From: Euwallacea fornicatus
Lineage: Eukaryota; Arthropoda; Insecta; Coleoptera; Curculionidae
Assembly (NCBI RefSeq): GCF_040115645.1
Contig: NC_089571.1
Location: forward strand, 2,666,001 to 2,730,000
Direction of reading: 5' to 3'
Length of the DNA stretch: 64,000 nucleotides
Below are positions 35,035 through 46,621 of the stretch, piece after piece. Numbering within the stretch: the first letter of the stretch is position 1; every line of letters starts with the position of its first letter. Both the position numbers and the translations under genes were made by a program. Below the pieces are notes generated by a model that worked only from the letters and a program-made list of their open reading frames with translations, had not been told where the DNA came from and searched no databases.

Positions 35035-38000
35035 TTTACCGAACGCTAGACATTCTAAGTGAATGTTTCAACGCAAACTACATACTTTATTGTCCAATAA
35101 AAAAAATATAGATTTTTCCGCTTATCGGAATTGATAAGAGGAGAGGGAATGATTGAATACGTAGTGGGTTTTGATAAAATTTTGTAAACATCTGATATTA
35201 CACACTTTTCAGGTTATAGCATGTGTGTGAAATTAGGAGATAATTCTATAGCGTAACAAGCCGGGGATTAAGTCCTGTTGATGAATAATAAAGTGGTTTG
35301 AGATGACAATGTCTTCCTTGTTAGCCAGACGTAAAACAGCGTTTCACAACAACTCCCTGTCGTTTGACCCTGAACTGAAAATGAGACAAAAATTAACATG
35401 TTTTTTTTTCTCAATTATAAAATGCGACGGGGGCTCATTCTAAAGAGAAACTTTGGGTTTCATAATTTTCGCATGAAGTCAATCCAGTAAAGGGGACCGG
35501 AGCGAAGAAAAGTTGAACGTATAAAATTTGCTCCGTTGGCTTCCAAAACAGGTTGTATTTTTCCATTATTTGCGTCAAAACTCGAAGAATCAAAAGCCTT
35601 GGAGGTCCACAGGAACCTTTTGCTGAACATTGAAATCGGTCCTACGAGGAAGTTGCGAGAATTTCTTAAATTTTTCGCCATTTTAGCGTTCACACGGTAC
35701 ACTACTGGTCAGAAAAGACCCTTTATTTGAAACCTCTCAACCGTGTTCCATATGGCATGGGAAAACGTACATCCCGGGCTTTTTTGCACCGGAAGCGATC
35801 CAACGCGTAGTAGCTCAAAATGGTGAATAATGAAAATCTACACATTGGGAAAATTTCGAAACTTCGCATATAAAGCCGCATTGCAATTTTCCCATTAGAG
35901 ATGCTGCGATGCGGCTAGCGCTCAATGAAAATATTTGGAAATTTCTCTATCAATTACCCATTTCGTCCAAAATTCGAATCGAATAATTCAACTCCACATC
36001 ATCCAAATAGCTTATAGATTTATAGAGCTAAGGTGAATTCCTTTGCAATGGCTAAAAATGATCACTTTAGCCAACACATAATCCCAAATTTTATGGATTA
36101 TAAATATTACTACTAGCCATGTTGTGGCATATTAATTATTGCGAGCCGTGTTTTATGTCAATAAAAGGTTACTTTTTCTAGTGAATCGAAGAAAATATAT
36201 ATTTTTCAACGAGTATCCAAAATAGTAATTTCTGTGACTGAGATGCGAGTTGACAATTTTCTTGAATTACAGAAAATTGCTTTCGATGAGTAAACCACTA
36301 CTTATACTTTTCTTACGGCGACGTATAATACAAAGAGTAAAAAATATATATTATATTACCATACAAGGTGTCAATTTGAAAACTTCCCACTGTTATCATT
36401 TCAAATTGAGTTAGATTTTTAAAAAATCATTGGAACACGCCCACTTTGGCATTAAGCGGGACCAACTTTTATGTAGAATTTTCTGCATCTCTTTAATCCG
36501 TTACTACCCTGAGTCACTCTTTCAAATATGTTAAATAGTAAAGGGAATCAAGTGATCCATCATTGTAAAGGGCTTTTAATTCTCAACATTTTGGCACGTC
36601 GTTTGTTACATTGTTGACTATTGCGTTATCAAGTTAAGTGTCTTTGATAATTCTAAATTTATTTTTCCTATTTGCAATTTAATAGCTTAGCTTTGAAACC
36701 AAGATTTTTTCTGATTTCTTGTGATGGCCATACCGACAAGAATAGATATGCCTGCAAATTTACACTTCCCAACAGAAAGCTGCAACTACTCAATAACAAA
36801 AGTATTTCTTACAATTCAAAGAAAGAACATTACTGTTGTACCAACTAAAACTTTTAACCCTCAATAGAAACTTCTGTTCGACATCGACACTTTCCAGCTA
36901 AGAAAGTTTCATTAAGTTAAACTCGAAGGAACCTTAAACTAGAAATTAAATCCTCTCTACGTCTTAATCTGCAATCACTTATAAACTTATCGGGTACTTT
37001 CTAACAACCGAACCTTCCTTAGTTTAACCAAAATCTTCCGGCAATACTAAGTATAGTTAGTTTCCAAATCCATTTGTTACGTTATTAATTATTGTGACGT
37101 TTTCAATCGCACTCAACCGTTAAATGAAGATTATTTCGAAGTTGCTTTGTTCAGCACGAATGAGTTGAAAATTAAATATAAGTTCTTGACTACTCCTTTG
37201 AAGTTTCTAACGCCTGCAGTTAATCAATAAGGAAAACTTCAGTTATTATTGCCTCACATCAAGCAATTTCCTATATTGATTAAATAATTTAAATTACTGA
37301 GAGCGAATAATTCATCAGTTCATTAAGAATTCGTCACAAATTCGCACTGGGAGTTCGATTCAATTTCTAATTCTTAACAAAATATGGTCAAATATCATTA
37401 TACAACGGAAATCTGAATATTCTCATGATTTGAATATTATTATGATAAACGTAAATAATCTCTTGAAAACTCAAATTAAGACGAATAAGTCATGCTTGTT
37501 GGTTGAAGTTCTGAAATTGCTCCTTTAACTTCATGATAATTTAGTGCAGTGGACTGATTTTCCGAAGGAGCATTTTGATGTCTTTCATTTGTGAAAGAAT
37601 AAATTAGAATTACAATGCTAATGGCTGATTTGAATCAAACTGTTATTAGGTTTGTAACTGGTATTATAAAATTGAAAGAAGTTTATTTTCTTTGTTTTAA
37701 AGTGAATAACATTCAAATGTTTTCCGTGAGGCTTCTTGTAAACTGAGAATATTGTTCATTTATAATTATTAATTTATGAGAGTACTTCTGCCATCTTTTC
37801 CATTTTATTCCAGTTTACCCAACAGATGTTGGATGTCATTAGAGCATGTAATTTAATCGAAATTGGAAAGATTTCATGTTCAAAATGTGTGTGCAGTGGG
37901 TATAATCCAAAAATATCAAACTACACATATCAATTCGAGGTCACATTAACCAATGCACCCAATATTAACTTTGGTTAACTGTAACTAATTAGCAAAATAA

Positions 38001-38901
38001 TTCAAACGTAAAATTTTTTGTAATCGAAGGTATAATAGATATTTGATTTTTGCGGCAACTGATATGCTCTCTCAATAAACTTGTATGCAGAGCCGTTTCA
38101 CAGAAGATTTTCCAAAATTGGGACCCCTCTTCGAGGTAAGGATTGGATCAACAAACTTGTTTTTATGCTCCCTAATTTTCCTATTCCCTAATATTTTTTC
38201 AATATACATAACAAACTCTAAATATTTATTCTTTTAAAATCGTTCTCCCAAAATCTCGATTAGGACCACTAAGGCCACTTGCATAATTAACAAAATATGT
38301 TCAGATAAAACCTTGACTTCATACTGAAAATCAGATTGATCTACCGAAATGGCATCGAAACAAATTATTAAATGCAAATTTAAGATCTTCCCTCATTTAT
38401 ATTAAAATAACTCAATTGGCCTAAAGTGTGAAAACCATACCAGAAATGTAGACTTGGCTCCTTTCTTTATTATATGGTGCGGCTCTAAATTTACCGCCCC
38501 CATCCTTCTCGCCTTTTTAACAAATTACTATTAAAGAAAAAAAAACAGAATGCAGCATTAAAACGGGCAAAAGGAACATATTTTTTTAACATTACTTACG
38601 TCACCGGTAGCACAAAACGGCCGATTTTTTAAATTGAAACATGATTTAAATGACATCTCAAATTGAAGTTCTTTCAAAATTATATTTAACGGTGTATTGT
38701 GATTCAAAATCTATTGATATTAGTTTTTGAGTAAATTTGGTATAAATTTAGTAAAAAATGCAATGCTATCTCACCTAGATATTATATAATAATTTTTGGA
38801 CATTACACATTTTCTAGAATTTAACTAGTCAAGATCATTGAATTATGATTACCTACTGAGTTAATCTGTCATATATTTCAATAAGGTACAGTAATACTCA
38901 C
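35035..38901. other. PDE8 intron with a CpG-richer patch
   Basis: About 35455-35830 is visibly richer in C and G, with about twenty CpG dinucleotides, for example CCGGAGCGAAG and CCGGAAGCGATCC. It lies some 420 bp upstream of the candidate first exon on the minus strand. Open frames on both strands there (35460-35702 minus, 35536-35730 plus) resemble no known protein. The remainder is AT-rich. Near 36366 ATACAAGGTGTCAATTTG looks like one end of an interspersed repeat, but I found no inverted partner. Confidence 0.4.
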
Positions 38902-38978
38902 GTTTATGTCCAAAGGTTCTTCTTCAGGAGTCAGAGCCAATGAACTTTTTCTATGATGCAACACCCCTCGACCGACTT
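38902..38978 (-). CDS. PDE8: PDE8 exon: N-terminal linker
   Basis: A 77-nt exon: two bases (AA) completing a codon from an upstream exon, then 25 codons. The product contains VGRGVLHHRKSSLALTPEEE and ends PLDIN, phase 0. The acceptor is CTTTTCAG and the donor AAC|GTGAGT. Other frames contain stops, and this frame leads exactly into the exon at 33358. HHRKSS contains a basic-basic-Ser-Ser motif that could be a substrate for basophilic kinases such as PKA; this is inference only. An upstream exon must end with one base. The candidate at 46591-46621 does so and would create a glutamate (G/AA). Confidence 0.82.
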
Positions 38979-39393
38979 CTGAAAAGAAAGATAAAACTCA
39001 TTAAACTCGACATGCTCCTAGCAATCTTAACGTTGCGTTATAGGCCATAAAATAAAAATAAACGTCCAGAATCACAAAACAGAATGGGTTACAAATATCA
39101 ACATAGAGTCTTGGTGCCAATTTTAAAATAATATGGCTTTTATTGGCTGTAAAAATTTATGACACTTTCACATAAAGTTGCCCATTATTATTAACGTTAT
39201 CTATATGAGTAGCTTTAGTGATATAGATGGGCATTTTAACTCCATTTTAAGGTAAAATTATCAATATCCTGGTAAATTTTCCTAGAACGGACTTTTCATA
39301 GAAACGATGAGATTGCCGAAGAAATGCATTGATGAATTTATTGTTTTTCACGTAACTTATATTCCTGATAAAATTTATGACGTTATGCTGTTA
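38979..39393. other. Short AT-rich stretch; nothing seen
   Basis: Sequence upstream of the linker exon up to the mariner relic. No feature recognised. Confidence 0.5.
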
Positions 39394-40640
39394 TGAGGAT
39401 AGATCTAGACTTAACATATAGATAGCAATTTTTTTGTTAAAAATTTGCATATATTAGGAAGATCTACTTTAAAAAGCTTATGTCTAAAGTTTGAAGGTAG
39501 TACATTGATTTGAATCTTTTGGAGCCGTTTTTAATAAACGCTTTCAGAGATTTTGCGAATATGGAAAAAAATTATTATCGAGACGTGATTCAATACTTTC
39601 ATTTGAAAAGTTTTAGTGCATACAATATCAAACCGGAGATAGATTCTACACTGAGAGAATCTAGTTTTTCGTTAACAACTGTAAAATATTGGATGGCAAA
39701 GTTTAAACGGTCGTACCAGCGATCAAGAAGAACTCCGTAGTGGTCGACACAATGATACTTCAGATCTGACTACTTCAGAAATTATGGTGAAAACGCATAC
39801 AACTACACTGGAAGTTAAATATTTTAAAAAGTGCTCTGTATCACATTTTGGTGTAACCGTTGGATATGAGTAAGCTATGAGCAAGATGGGTGCCTTGAGT
39901 ACTCACAATTGAACGAAAACAGTGCCGTGAGTATGTTTCAAGAGAGTATTTGGCGAAGTTTTGCAGCATTAAAGCCGAGTTTTGATGTAAATTCATAACC
40001 ATGAATGAAACACAGGTCCATTATTTCTCGCTTGAGACAATAGAGCAGTTAAAACAATGGTGTTGAAAGGAAGAATCGGCTCCAAAAAAGAAGAAAACCG
40101 TTCCATCTGCAGGGAGGGTGATGGCGTCAGTTTTTTGGAATGCATGTAGGATCATTTGTATTAACTATCTCCCTAAAGGAAAAAGAATAAACAAATAATA
40201 TTATACAAATTTATTGCATCGTTTGAACGAAGAAATTAGGAAAAAGCGACCGCATTTAGCGAAAAAGAAAGTTTTGTTTCATCAAGACAACACACCAGTT
40301 CACACTTCCGTCATTGCGATTGCCAAAATCAATCAAATTGGATTCGAATTTTTTCCTCACCCACTCTATTCACCAGATTTGGCCCCCTCAGACTATTTTT
40401 TGCAACTTGAAAAAATGGCTGAATGGAATGAGATTTGCCAATAATGAAGAGGTGAGGTGCGAGATTAATGTCTATTTTGAAACATTTGAAGTTTCTTACC
40501 ATAAACAGGGTATAGAACCTATAGAACATCGCTAAAAAAGATATGTCAATCACAAAGAAGACTATGTTGAGAAATAATGTAATATTTTCTAATTTGTTTT
40601 TCTTTAAGTGTTAGTTCAGATACTTCTGGGACTATCCTCG
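39394..40640 (+). mobile_element. Mariner element relic with TA flanks
   Basis: The right tip, read inward on the minus strand, is ACGAGGATAGTCCCAGAAGT. The left side has a weaker GAGGATAG match at 39395. Both ends are flanked by TA, the target dinucleotide duplicated by mariners. The length of about 1.25 kb is typical of the family. The transposase inside is described separately. Only 121 bp separate it from the next element. Confidence 0.65.
39510..40555 (+). pseudogene. Mariner transposase relic
   Basis: Plus-strand remains start MEKNYYRDVIQYFHLK near 39558 (family MEKxEYRAVIKYFHLKG), followed by STLRESSFSLTTVKYWMAKFK. After frameshifts come MNETQVHYFSLET near 40000 (family DETWIHHYTPET) and a KKKTVPSAGRVMASVFWNAC-like segment near 40090-40145, where the family has FWDS. 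Then come RLNEEIRKKRPHLAKKKVLFHQ followed by DNTPVHTS near 40220-40310, and LPHPLYSPDLAPSDYFL-type residues near 40350-40400. The C-terminal GIEPIEHR is near 40512. Of the catalytic aspartates, the last two blocks (HQDN and the SPDLAPSD region) still look intact, while the first two are altered. At least four frame breaks make it inactive. Confidence 0.88.
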
Positions 40641-40761
40641 TATATCTCTTCATAACATAAAATACAATGCTTTCTTTTTTAAGTGAAAGAGTTTTTGATT
40701 TAAGGATTAACAGAGGGAAAGTTATGTAATCTCCTTGTTACGAGAATTTTAAACTGTTATA

Positions 40762-42321
40762 CAAAGTGATTCCTAAGTCGATATTTTTTTAGCTGTTTAT
40801 AGAAATCGTTAAAAAACAACATTTTCAAAAAACTATTTTAAAAATTTAAAAATAAGAAAGTTACATCAATTTATCGCAAACTGCATTATTTAATAATTTA
40901 AAAATGATCCAATGATATTATAGAACAAAATTTTGAAATGCCGGCGGCAACACGAATTTTTTATCTTTTATAAGTTTTTATCTCTTTTGTATTGTTATTG
41001 CCACATTTTTCTTGAATTCCTCGCGTTTAGATATTTCAGTCTACATATTATTAAAGAAGTTTAATTTCAGAAAATTGTTTAAACTTAAAAATGGCACATT
41101 ATGAAAATAACGAACTAGTGGATATGTTGCTTATTTACAGGGAGTGTCATCAAAGTGCGACAGCAACTTTGAGGACTTATGTAGAACGCTTTTCCTTGCG
41201 AACTCATCAAAAACTTAAAAGTTTTGTAAACCTTGATCAAGGAGCTAGAGATGCTGGTGATTTGCGGGAATATCGTGGGGGTAAGCAGGAAGACCGAGAA
41301 GTCCTGAAAATGTGCAAAGGAAAGAACAAACTTTAAATTTTATTAGGGAAGATCCAACAATAAGTAATCGAGTAATTGCAAATCAGGTCTGAGTAAATCA
41401 AAAAAAAATATAGGCAACATTGTGAGAACATTAGTTGCATTTTTTTTATGTTCAGTGTGCCCAAATGCTAGAGCCTGAAGGTTTTTCCCGTAGAATTCAG
41501 TTTTATGAATGATTTTAACAACAGTACGAGCATGATGAATATTTTTCATAAAAAATTCTTGTTACTGATGAATCATCATTCACCCGATATGGAATTAACA
41601 ATTTCAGAAATACACATGTTTGGTGTGTTGATAATCCCCGTGCAATTCAAAGAAGCAATTTTCAAAACCGATTTTCCATAAATGTGTGGGCAGGAATTAT
41701 GAATAGATTACTTGTTGGGCCGGACATTTTTGCCATACCATTTGACGAGTGAAATTTATTTAGACTTTTTACAAAATTATTTATCCAATCTTTTAGATAA
41801 CGTTGCACTGAATATTAAACAAGGTATGTGGCTTTATCATGATAAGGCCCCTGCCAATTTTAGACGAGTAGTATGGAAGTCAATGAACGATACTTTTCCG
41901 AATAGCTGAATTGACCGAAATAGTGCAGTTCCTTGGGCACTAATATCACCAGACCTAGATCCCTGCGATTTCTTTCTGTAGGGTTTTATGAAAAGTTTAG
42001 TTTACAAGACGTCTAGAAACACACGGGAAGAATTAATTGTTCGTATAGAGCAGGCCGCGGTAATAATAAGAGAAAAATCGATTTCCTTATTGCGGTTCAT
42101 TAAGGAACAGTGGTTGCACCTTCTAAAGCGTTGTATTAAAATTAGTAATGACAACTTTGAATACATTCTTTAAATTAAATAGAATCATGGACTCATTTTG
42201 TAGTAAATTGATGTAACTTTCTTATTTTTAAGTTTTTTGAAAAAATTTATTTGAAAACATTGTTTCTTTTAATGACTTCTATGCACAGTTTAAAAAAAGG
42301 ATCAACTTAGCAATCAACCGG
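40762..42321 (+). mobile_element. Tc1/mariner-like element with about 130-150 bp TIRs
   Basis: The left end CAAAGTGATTCCTAAGTCGAT and the right end (minus strand) CCGGTTGATTGCTAAGTTGAT are flanked by TA. The inverted repeats continue inward through AACTGT-TATAGAA, AACA(a/t)(c/g)ATTTTCAAA and AAAAATAAGAAAGTTACATCAATTTA, reaching about 40910 and 42190. The last segment is identical in both arms, so this element is younger than most others here. Its transposase is described separately. Confidence 0.82.
41091..42173 (+). pseudogene. Transposase relic of the DUF4817-HTH type
   Basis: It starts at an ATG with MAHYENNELVDMLLIYRECHQ. This is the N-terminal helix-turn-helix typical of insect transposases that begin with a DUF4817-like domain ('Y....DMh.iYGEC'), followed by TYVERF and a RTHQ-KLKSFVNLDQ stretch. 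Further on, in shifting frames: TDESSFTRYGINN near 41567-41605 (family TDEATFTRDGIFN), VWAGIMN-like residues near 41690, LDFLQNYLSNLLDNVALNIKQGMWLYHDKAPANF near 41760-41860 in two blocks, DPCDFFL near 41955, and SLVYKTSRNTREELIVRIEQAA near 41993-42060. The QHDGAPAH block reads YHDKAPAN. Frameshifts and stops inactivate it, but large colinear parts survive, in line with the well-preserved inverted repeats. Confidence 0.85.
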
Positions 42322-44314
42322 TATTTTCCAAATTCAAATTAACTTTGGAAGCAATCAGATTAAAAGTACACAACAAAAAATTCTGATGAGTTTGCTTCAA
42401 CATGTTTCCAACACTCTATAAAACTCCCATTTATTTCAGAAATTTCAATCATATTATCAATAACCCTCCGAGATACGATATTTAAAGTTCACGTGGTCCG
42501 TTTTCAATTTCCGAGAATTTAATAAAGCCCTTAATCGAGACGTATTCCTCGATACACCCAGAGGACCGAAAATGCGGTTTACAGATTAATGCACTGACAT
42601 CCAGATTGATTTCTGGCGAATATTTGTGCCTCGTTTTAGGATTTAAAAATAAGAATTTTTAATATAAAAACATAAATGGACAGGACTACAGTCACACAAA
42701 ACCAGAATAAGCCAACTTGGCTTTCTCCCTGCAATCGGATATTGCACCCTCGAAAAAATTCCAAACTTGAACTCAATTATCACCTTGTGTCCCTTAATCC
42801 ATCCGCTCGCTTTTAGAAAATAAGGGTCGGAAAGGAAATTAAGGGCAAAGGGTCCCGGAAAACATACTTTATAGAAGCAAAGCTCTGAACAGTGGTTGAA
42901 ATACCTAGACCCGACTTAATACGCTCACAAATGGACTTTGGGAAAATGGGAACAAGAAAACGTTTCTTTGATGTCATAAAGGTGGATTTGGGAGATTTGT
43001 TGAGCGATGATTAATTGAGTTGTTGAAATTTATATTGAAGAGGAAATGTGTGATTTACAGTTAACATGCTTTATAAATAAATATTGGAAATCAGAGAAGT
43101 CGCTCATTAAGTCTGTTATTTTTAGAGTTTTCTTTATTATTTGTGCTTAATATTTCTGATAATACGCTATCGAAAGCAAATTGGAATAAAAACCTTAACA
43201 GATTATTTTTTACCCTCCTGTTTTATTTCCAAAAACGTTTATTTCGTGTTCATAAATTCAATTTATATTTGAATAAATAATAATAATAATTGCTATATAT
43301 ACGCCAAGTATATTAAATACAAATAGGTGAATAAAATTTCTAAAACGCTAAATAAATATGTCACATAAAACATATTTAGGCCATTCATTCATTTGAGTTC
43401 CCCAATAATAATTTTTTGATTAATATATTTTCTCAATTCTGGTGAACGAGGTTAAACACAAGTGAAAATACGAAATTAGGAATAGACAATTTCCATGCTA
43501 AAAATTAATTTAAATATTTGAGGAGGTTAGATCAATAGCCAAATTCTTAAAATCCCGGTTCAATTTCAATCGTCAGTTTATCATAAAGTTGATATAATTA
43601 ATCGCCTTATTAAATAAGTGCTAAGGACATTCGATAAAGATATTTCGATGGTTGCAGTTAAAATAGATATTTGCAAAGACTTCTCAACTTCCTTTTTGAA
43701 TTCTGATTTTAAAAGTACAATTAAAATTTCAAAAGGAAGGTGCAAATTTGACAAATCAAACTTTAGTAATAAGTGACTCTTAATTTGAGATAAATTGAAA
43801 TACCAGATTCCTCTTCATTTAAAGATTGGATATCATTTAACGGAGTTTTAATAAAGTCTAAATGTTCTCGATTAGAAACAGATGAATACAGATTTGAACA
43901 CAGGAAGAGCGATTTTTTGTGGTTTGACATAAAAAAAAGTAAGACTTAGGATAAAATCAGTAATTGTACTCTGAGCGAGATAGACGCGACTATGATTAAT
44001 GATTTTTGGAGAAGTTGAAAAAATGGGGGAATGATCAATACCACTCCACCATTGTTGTCAGTACAACGAAACTTTAATCAAATATGTCGAAAAGATTTAA
44101 GTTTCTTCTAAAAAAATAACAATTCTAAACGAAAGTTTTTTAAACGCCGGTAAAGAAATGACAGATTGGACACTAAATATTTCATGCTTAAAAGCGACCT
44201 GAACAAAACCTCAACAAGCTTATGACTTTGTCACCGAACTTTGTAAGCGGAAACACCCAAAATAACATAAATTTGAACACATGTGCGGTGCCAATGCCTT
44301 CATATGCCTGAATA
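42322..44314. other. No gene recognised; AT-rich with a slightly GC-richer patch
   Basis: The first 700 bp (about 42400-43000) is less AT-rich, but carries no long frame, splice context or RNA signature that I recognise. A short AAT microsatellite occurs near 43276-43291. The rest is featureless. Confidence 0.45.
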
Positions 44315-45122
44315 AAAAAATATGCAGTTTGCAAACGAACCATCCTCGACATTTCGGTTCTTATAGTAAATATGTGTTAAGGTTTTCCTTCAATAAACGA
44401 AACCACGAAAACGACAATTTGGTTTACAAAAAATGGACTGTATTTAATTGCACATATTTTAAATAATGACAGAGTTTATTGGTATAAATGTGAAGAGGGA
44501 GAATGCTTAATTGGGCGGGTTACACACTATGATTTTGATCACACATCTGACACAGACGCCGTTCCAACACGGAGAGAAGAAAAAAAGGAAAAAATTATGA
44601 AGATTTTTTCTCTGGGGAAACCTTAAATCTAGTGTTTATAAAATCCAGCCTTGAAATTTGAAAACATTGCATAGAAGAATTACATCTAGAAATAGAGAAA
44701 TTGCAAGTGGAAGTTTTTGTGAACGTTAGAGTGGAGTTTTAAAATAGACCTTATTACTATTTAGAATATAATAGACAGCATTTCGAACACTTCAAACATT
44801 AGTAAACAGTTTGTCTATAATACAGTTGATATCTAAGCTTGAATACAATTTGAACATAATTTTTCGAAAACCCCTGATCGAAAAAAAGTATATTTGAAAA
44901 GGTAATTGAAAGACCTTTCAAAATGACGTATAACTCAATTCCCCTTCCCATATAAAACTTTAAGGGTTGCTTCCACCCCTGCTATAGGGAACATCAAATT
45001 TAATAGAATGCCAACTTATAGAATGTCCCCCTTAAAAATAAAATCGACGTGTGTTTGCATATTTACATATTTTCTATAAGGACCGAAATATCGAGGGTGG
45101 TTCGTTGACAAATTGAAACGTA
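44315..45122 (+). mobile_element. Rearranged relative of the 8700-10790 long-TIR element
   Basis: The left end GCAAACGAACCATCCTCGACATTTCGGT (from about 44327; key tip AACCATCCTCGA) continues with CTTATAG.AAATATG to 44373. The right arm (about 44790-45122) matches, segment by segment, the right arm of the 8700-10790 element: AAACAGTTTGTCTATAATA, GATATCTAAGCTTG, TTCGAAAACC, GAAAGACCTTTC, CCACCCCTGCTA, AATGTCCCCCTTAAAAATAAA, ATATTTACATATTTTCTATAAG and CCGAAATATCGAGGGTGG. Transposase sequence resumes near 44604 (TTTTTCTCTGGGG, TTTATAAAATCCAGCC) as in the first element near 10270-10310. Most of the left arm and the transposase are gone, and dispersed repeat H occupies their place. Confidence 0.78.
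44374..44598. repeat. Dispersed repeat H, copy 2
   Basis: Second copy of the unit at 13171-13416, also starting TGTTAAGG and colinear to the purine-rich end. It lies between the left tip and the transposase tail of a long-TIR element, so it either inserted there with a deletion or marks a recombination join. A 61-codon frame overlapping it is chance. Confidence 0.75.
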
Positions 45123-46590
45123 CTTAATTTGGAGTTATGACCGAAAACCTTAAGCTTTTATCCTTACAGCATATCAGTCATTTAATAGTAAACACGAAAG
45201 TAATATAGAGCCAAAACAGAAATATTTCTACTCCATTGTCCTAGAAAACATCTTTGTCGAGTTCTAAATTAGTTTTCTCAGTCAGTCTGTCCCCATTAGT
45301 GCCGTTATGTACAAAAGAAAGGAAAAGTAAATAATATAGTTTTGTTGTCTCTAAACTTCTATTTTAACTCTATATCTACTGTATCTGCATTTCTTTCAAA
45401 GGAATATTCTAAATTCACGTACTGAAAAAACGCCCTGCCTAATTAATTTCGCATTTAAGGCATTTCAACCGAAAATGAAATTGACGATAAAATTAACAAA
45501 AGCCAGATACCTTTAATAAAATATAATATGCAAACACACTGGAGAAAAATCTGCATGAAATTAAGGGCTAACCCTGTTTTGATACGAGCATAAACGAATT
45601 TTCACGAGTTCAGTGAATAGATATGCCAGTACATAAATCATTGGCATCCACATATTTACCAAAACTAGACACGCTTCACTCCAAGACTCCGTAACTTTAT
45701 TTACGCTCTTCCTGCAAAATGCTCTTTGTTGATATAACCTAATTTTATTTAGTGGGTATATTCATAAGGTTCGTCAAATTTTCAGACCCTTGTAGAGCGG
45801 AATATAAAGTCTATATACGAGTTGTATTGATCTGGCACGCACCGCCACATCTAGACGAAGATGTGCAACAAATTGTGTTACGTGTGTTTTATGTGTTGTA
45901 TGTATGTATGTGAAGTTTATTGGATTTAATCCAGGTAAATGAATTAATGTAAGCATTGAAATGGTTTAGATGCAATAAATTCGAAGCACTTCTCATTTAA
46001 TACATTTGTTATTAAAAATTATTATTGGAACGTCATCGAAAGCATAACTCAAAAAGATGAATCAAAAATACTTTACCCACTTTCCTTTTCAGATTTACTA
46101 CACTAAAAATTCCTCTTCTTTTAAATCCCTATGAGCGTTGGTTAATGAATAAAATTCAATTACTCCAAGATCCTGGAGGATTTTTTGATTTTCTCTTTGT
46201 GTACGGTTTAACGAGATATAAAAGAGTTAATTAACCCCAAAGCTGACAGCATTTGAGCAACATCACAGATAAGTCTATGGTATAGCAATTTCTAATCTCT
46301 TGTATTAACTTAATGTACACTAAATCACGTCAGACTTACTAGAATCTCAGGTGTTCTTCTCTCAACTTCATAATAAATCCCCGGTTTACATAGATTTGTA
46401 TGAAACAATATAGAATGTCAAGATAAGGGCACAAGTTAATCCGTTGTAGCCGTATGTTACCACGACAAATAGAATTTGCTGAGAACAGTAAGACATTGAT
46501 AGATGTAGAATTGCTTGCTAAAATTGTTTCATGAAACGTTCTGCGATTTTTATGTGAAGTGGGAAATTTTAGTGAAAGTTTTAGTCTTAC
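45123..46590. other. AT-rich; no gene recognised
   Basis: No transposase block, inverted repeat or convincing exon was found. A minus-strand frame at 45774-45956 is unremarkable. Confidence 0.45.
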
Positions 46591-46621
46591 CTATTAGAGT
46601 GTTGACCAATTTCGTTACCAT
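46591..46621 (-). CDS. PDE8: Candidate 10-codon first coding exon of PDE8
   Basis: On the minus strand, an ATG in good context (GTTAATGG) opens MVTKLVNTLI. It is followed by a single G and a strong donor, ATAG|GTAAGA. The one-base overhang is exactly what the exon at 38902-38978 requires: G plus AA gives Glu, and the protein continues VGRGVLHH. An in-frame upstream ATG is closed by a stop, so this ATG would be the start. The exon is so short that the match could be coincidence; phase and splice site agree, but there is no sequence similarity to lean on. Confidence 0.35.

Larger units (their letters stand above)
2430..46621 (-). other. PDE8: PDE8 gene, 5' half (six exons plus two candidate first exons)
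   Basis: This span holds the 5' half of a gene for a PDE8-family cAMP-specific 3',5'-cyclic nucleotide phosphodiesterase, which hydrolyses cAMP to 5'-AMP. Family members have an N-terminal receiver-like (REC) domain, a PAS domain and a C-terminal metal-dependent catalytic domain. Visible exons in coding order are 38902-38978, 33358-33417, 29742-29929, 5378-5437, 4228-4285 and 2430-2597. Each junction has AG and GT, and the phases fit: 0, 0, then a split CG/A, a split AG/T, then 0. The joined protein runs through REC and into PAS without a stop. The intron between 5437 and 29742 is about 24 kb and is full of transposon relics. Catalytic exons are missing because the window ends. Identity rests on motif-by-motif recall of PDE8 proteins, not on a database search. 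Confidence 0.88.
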
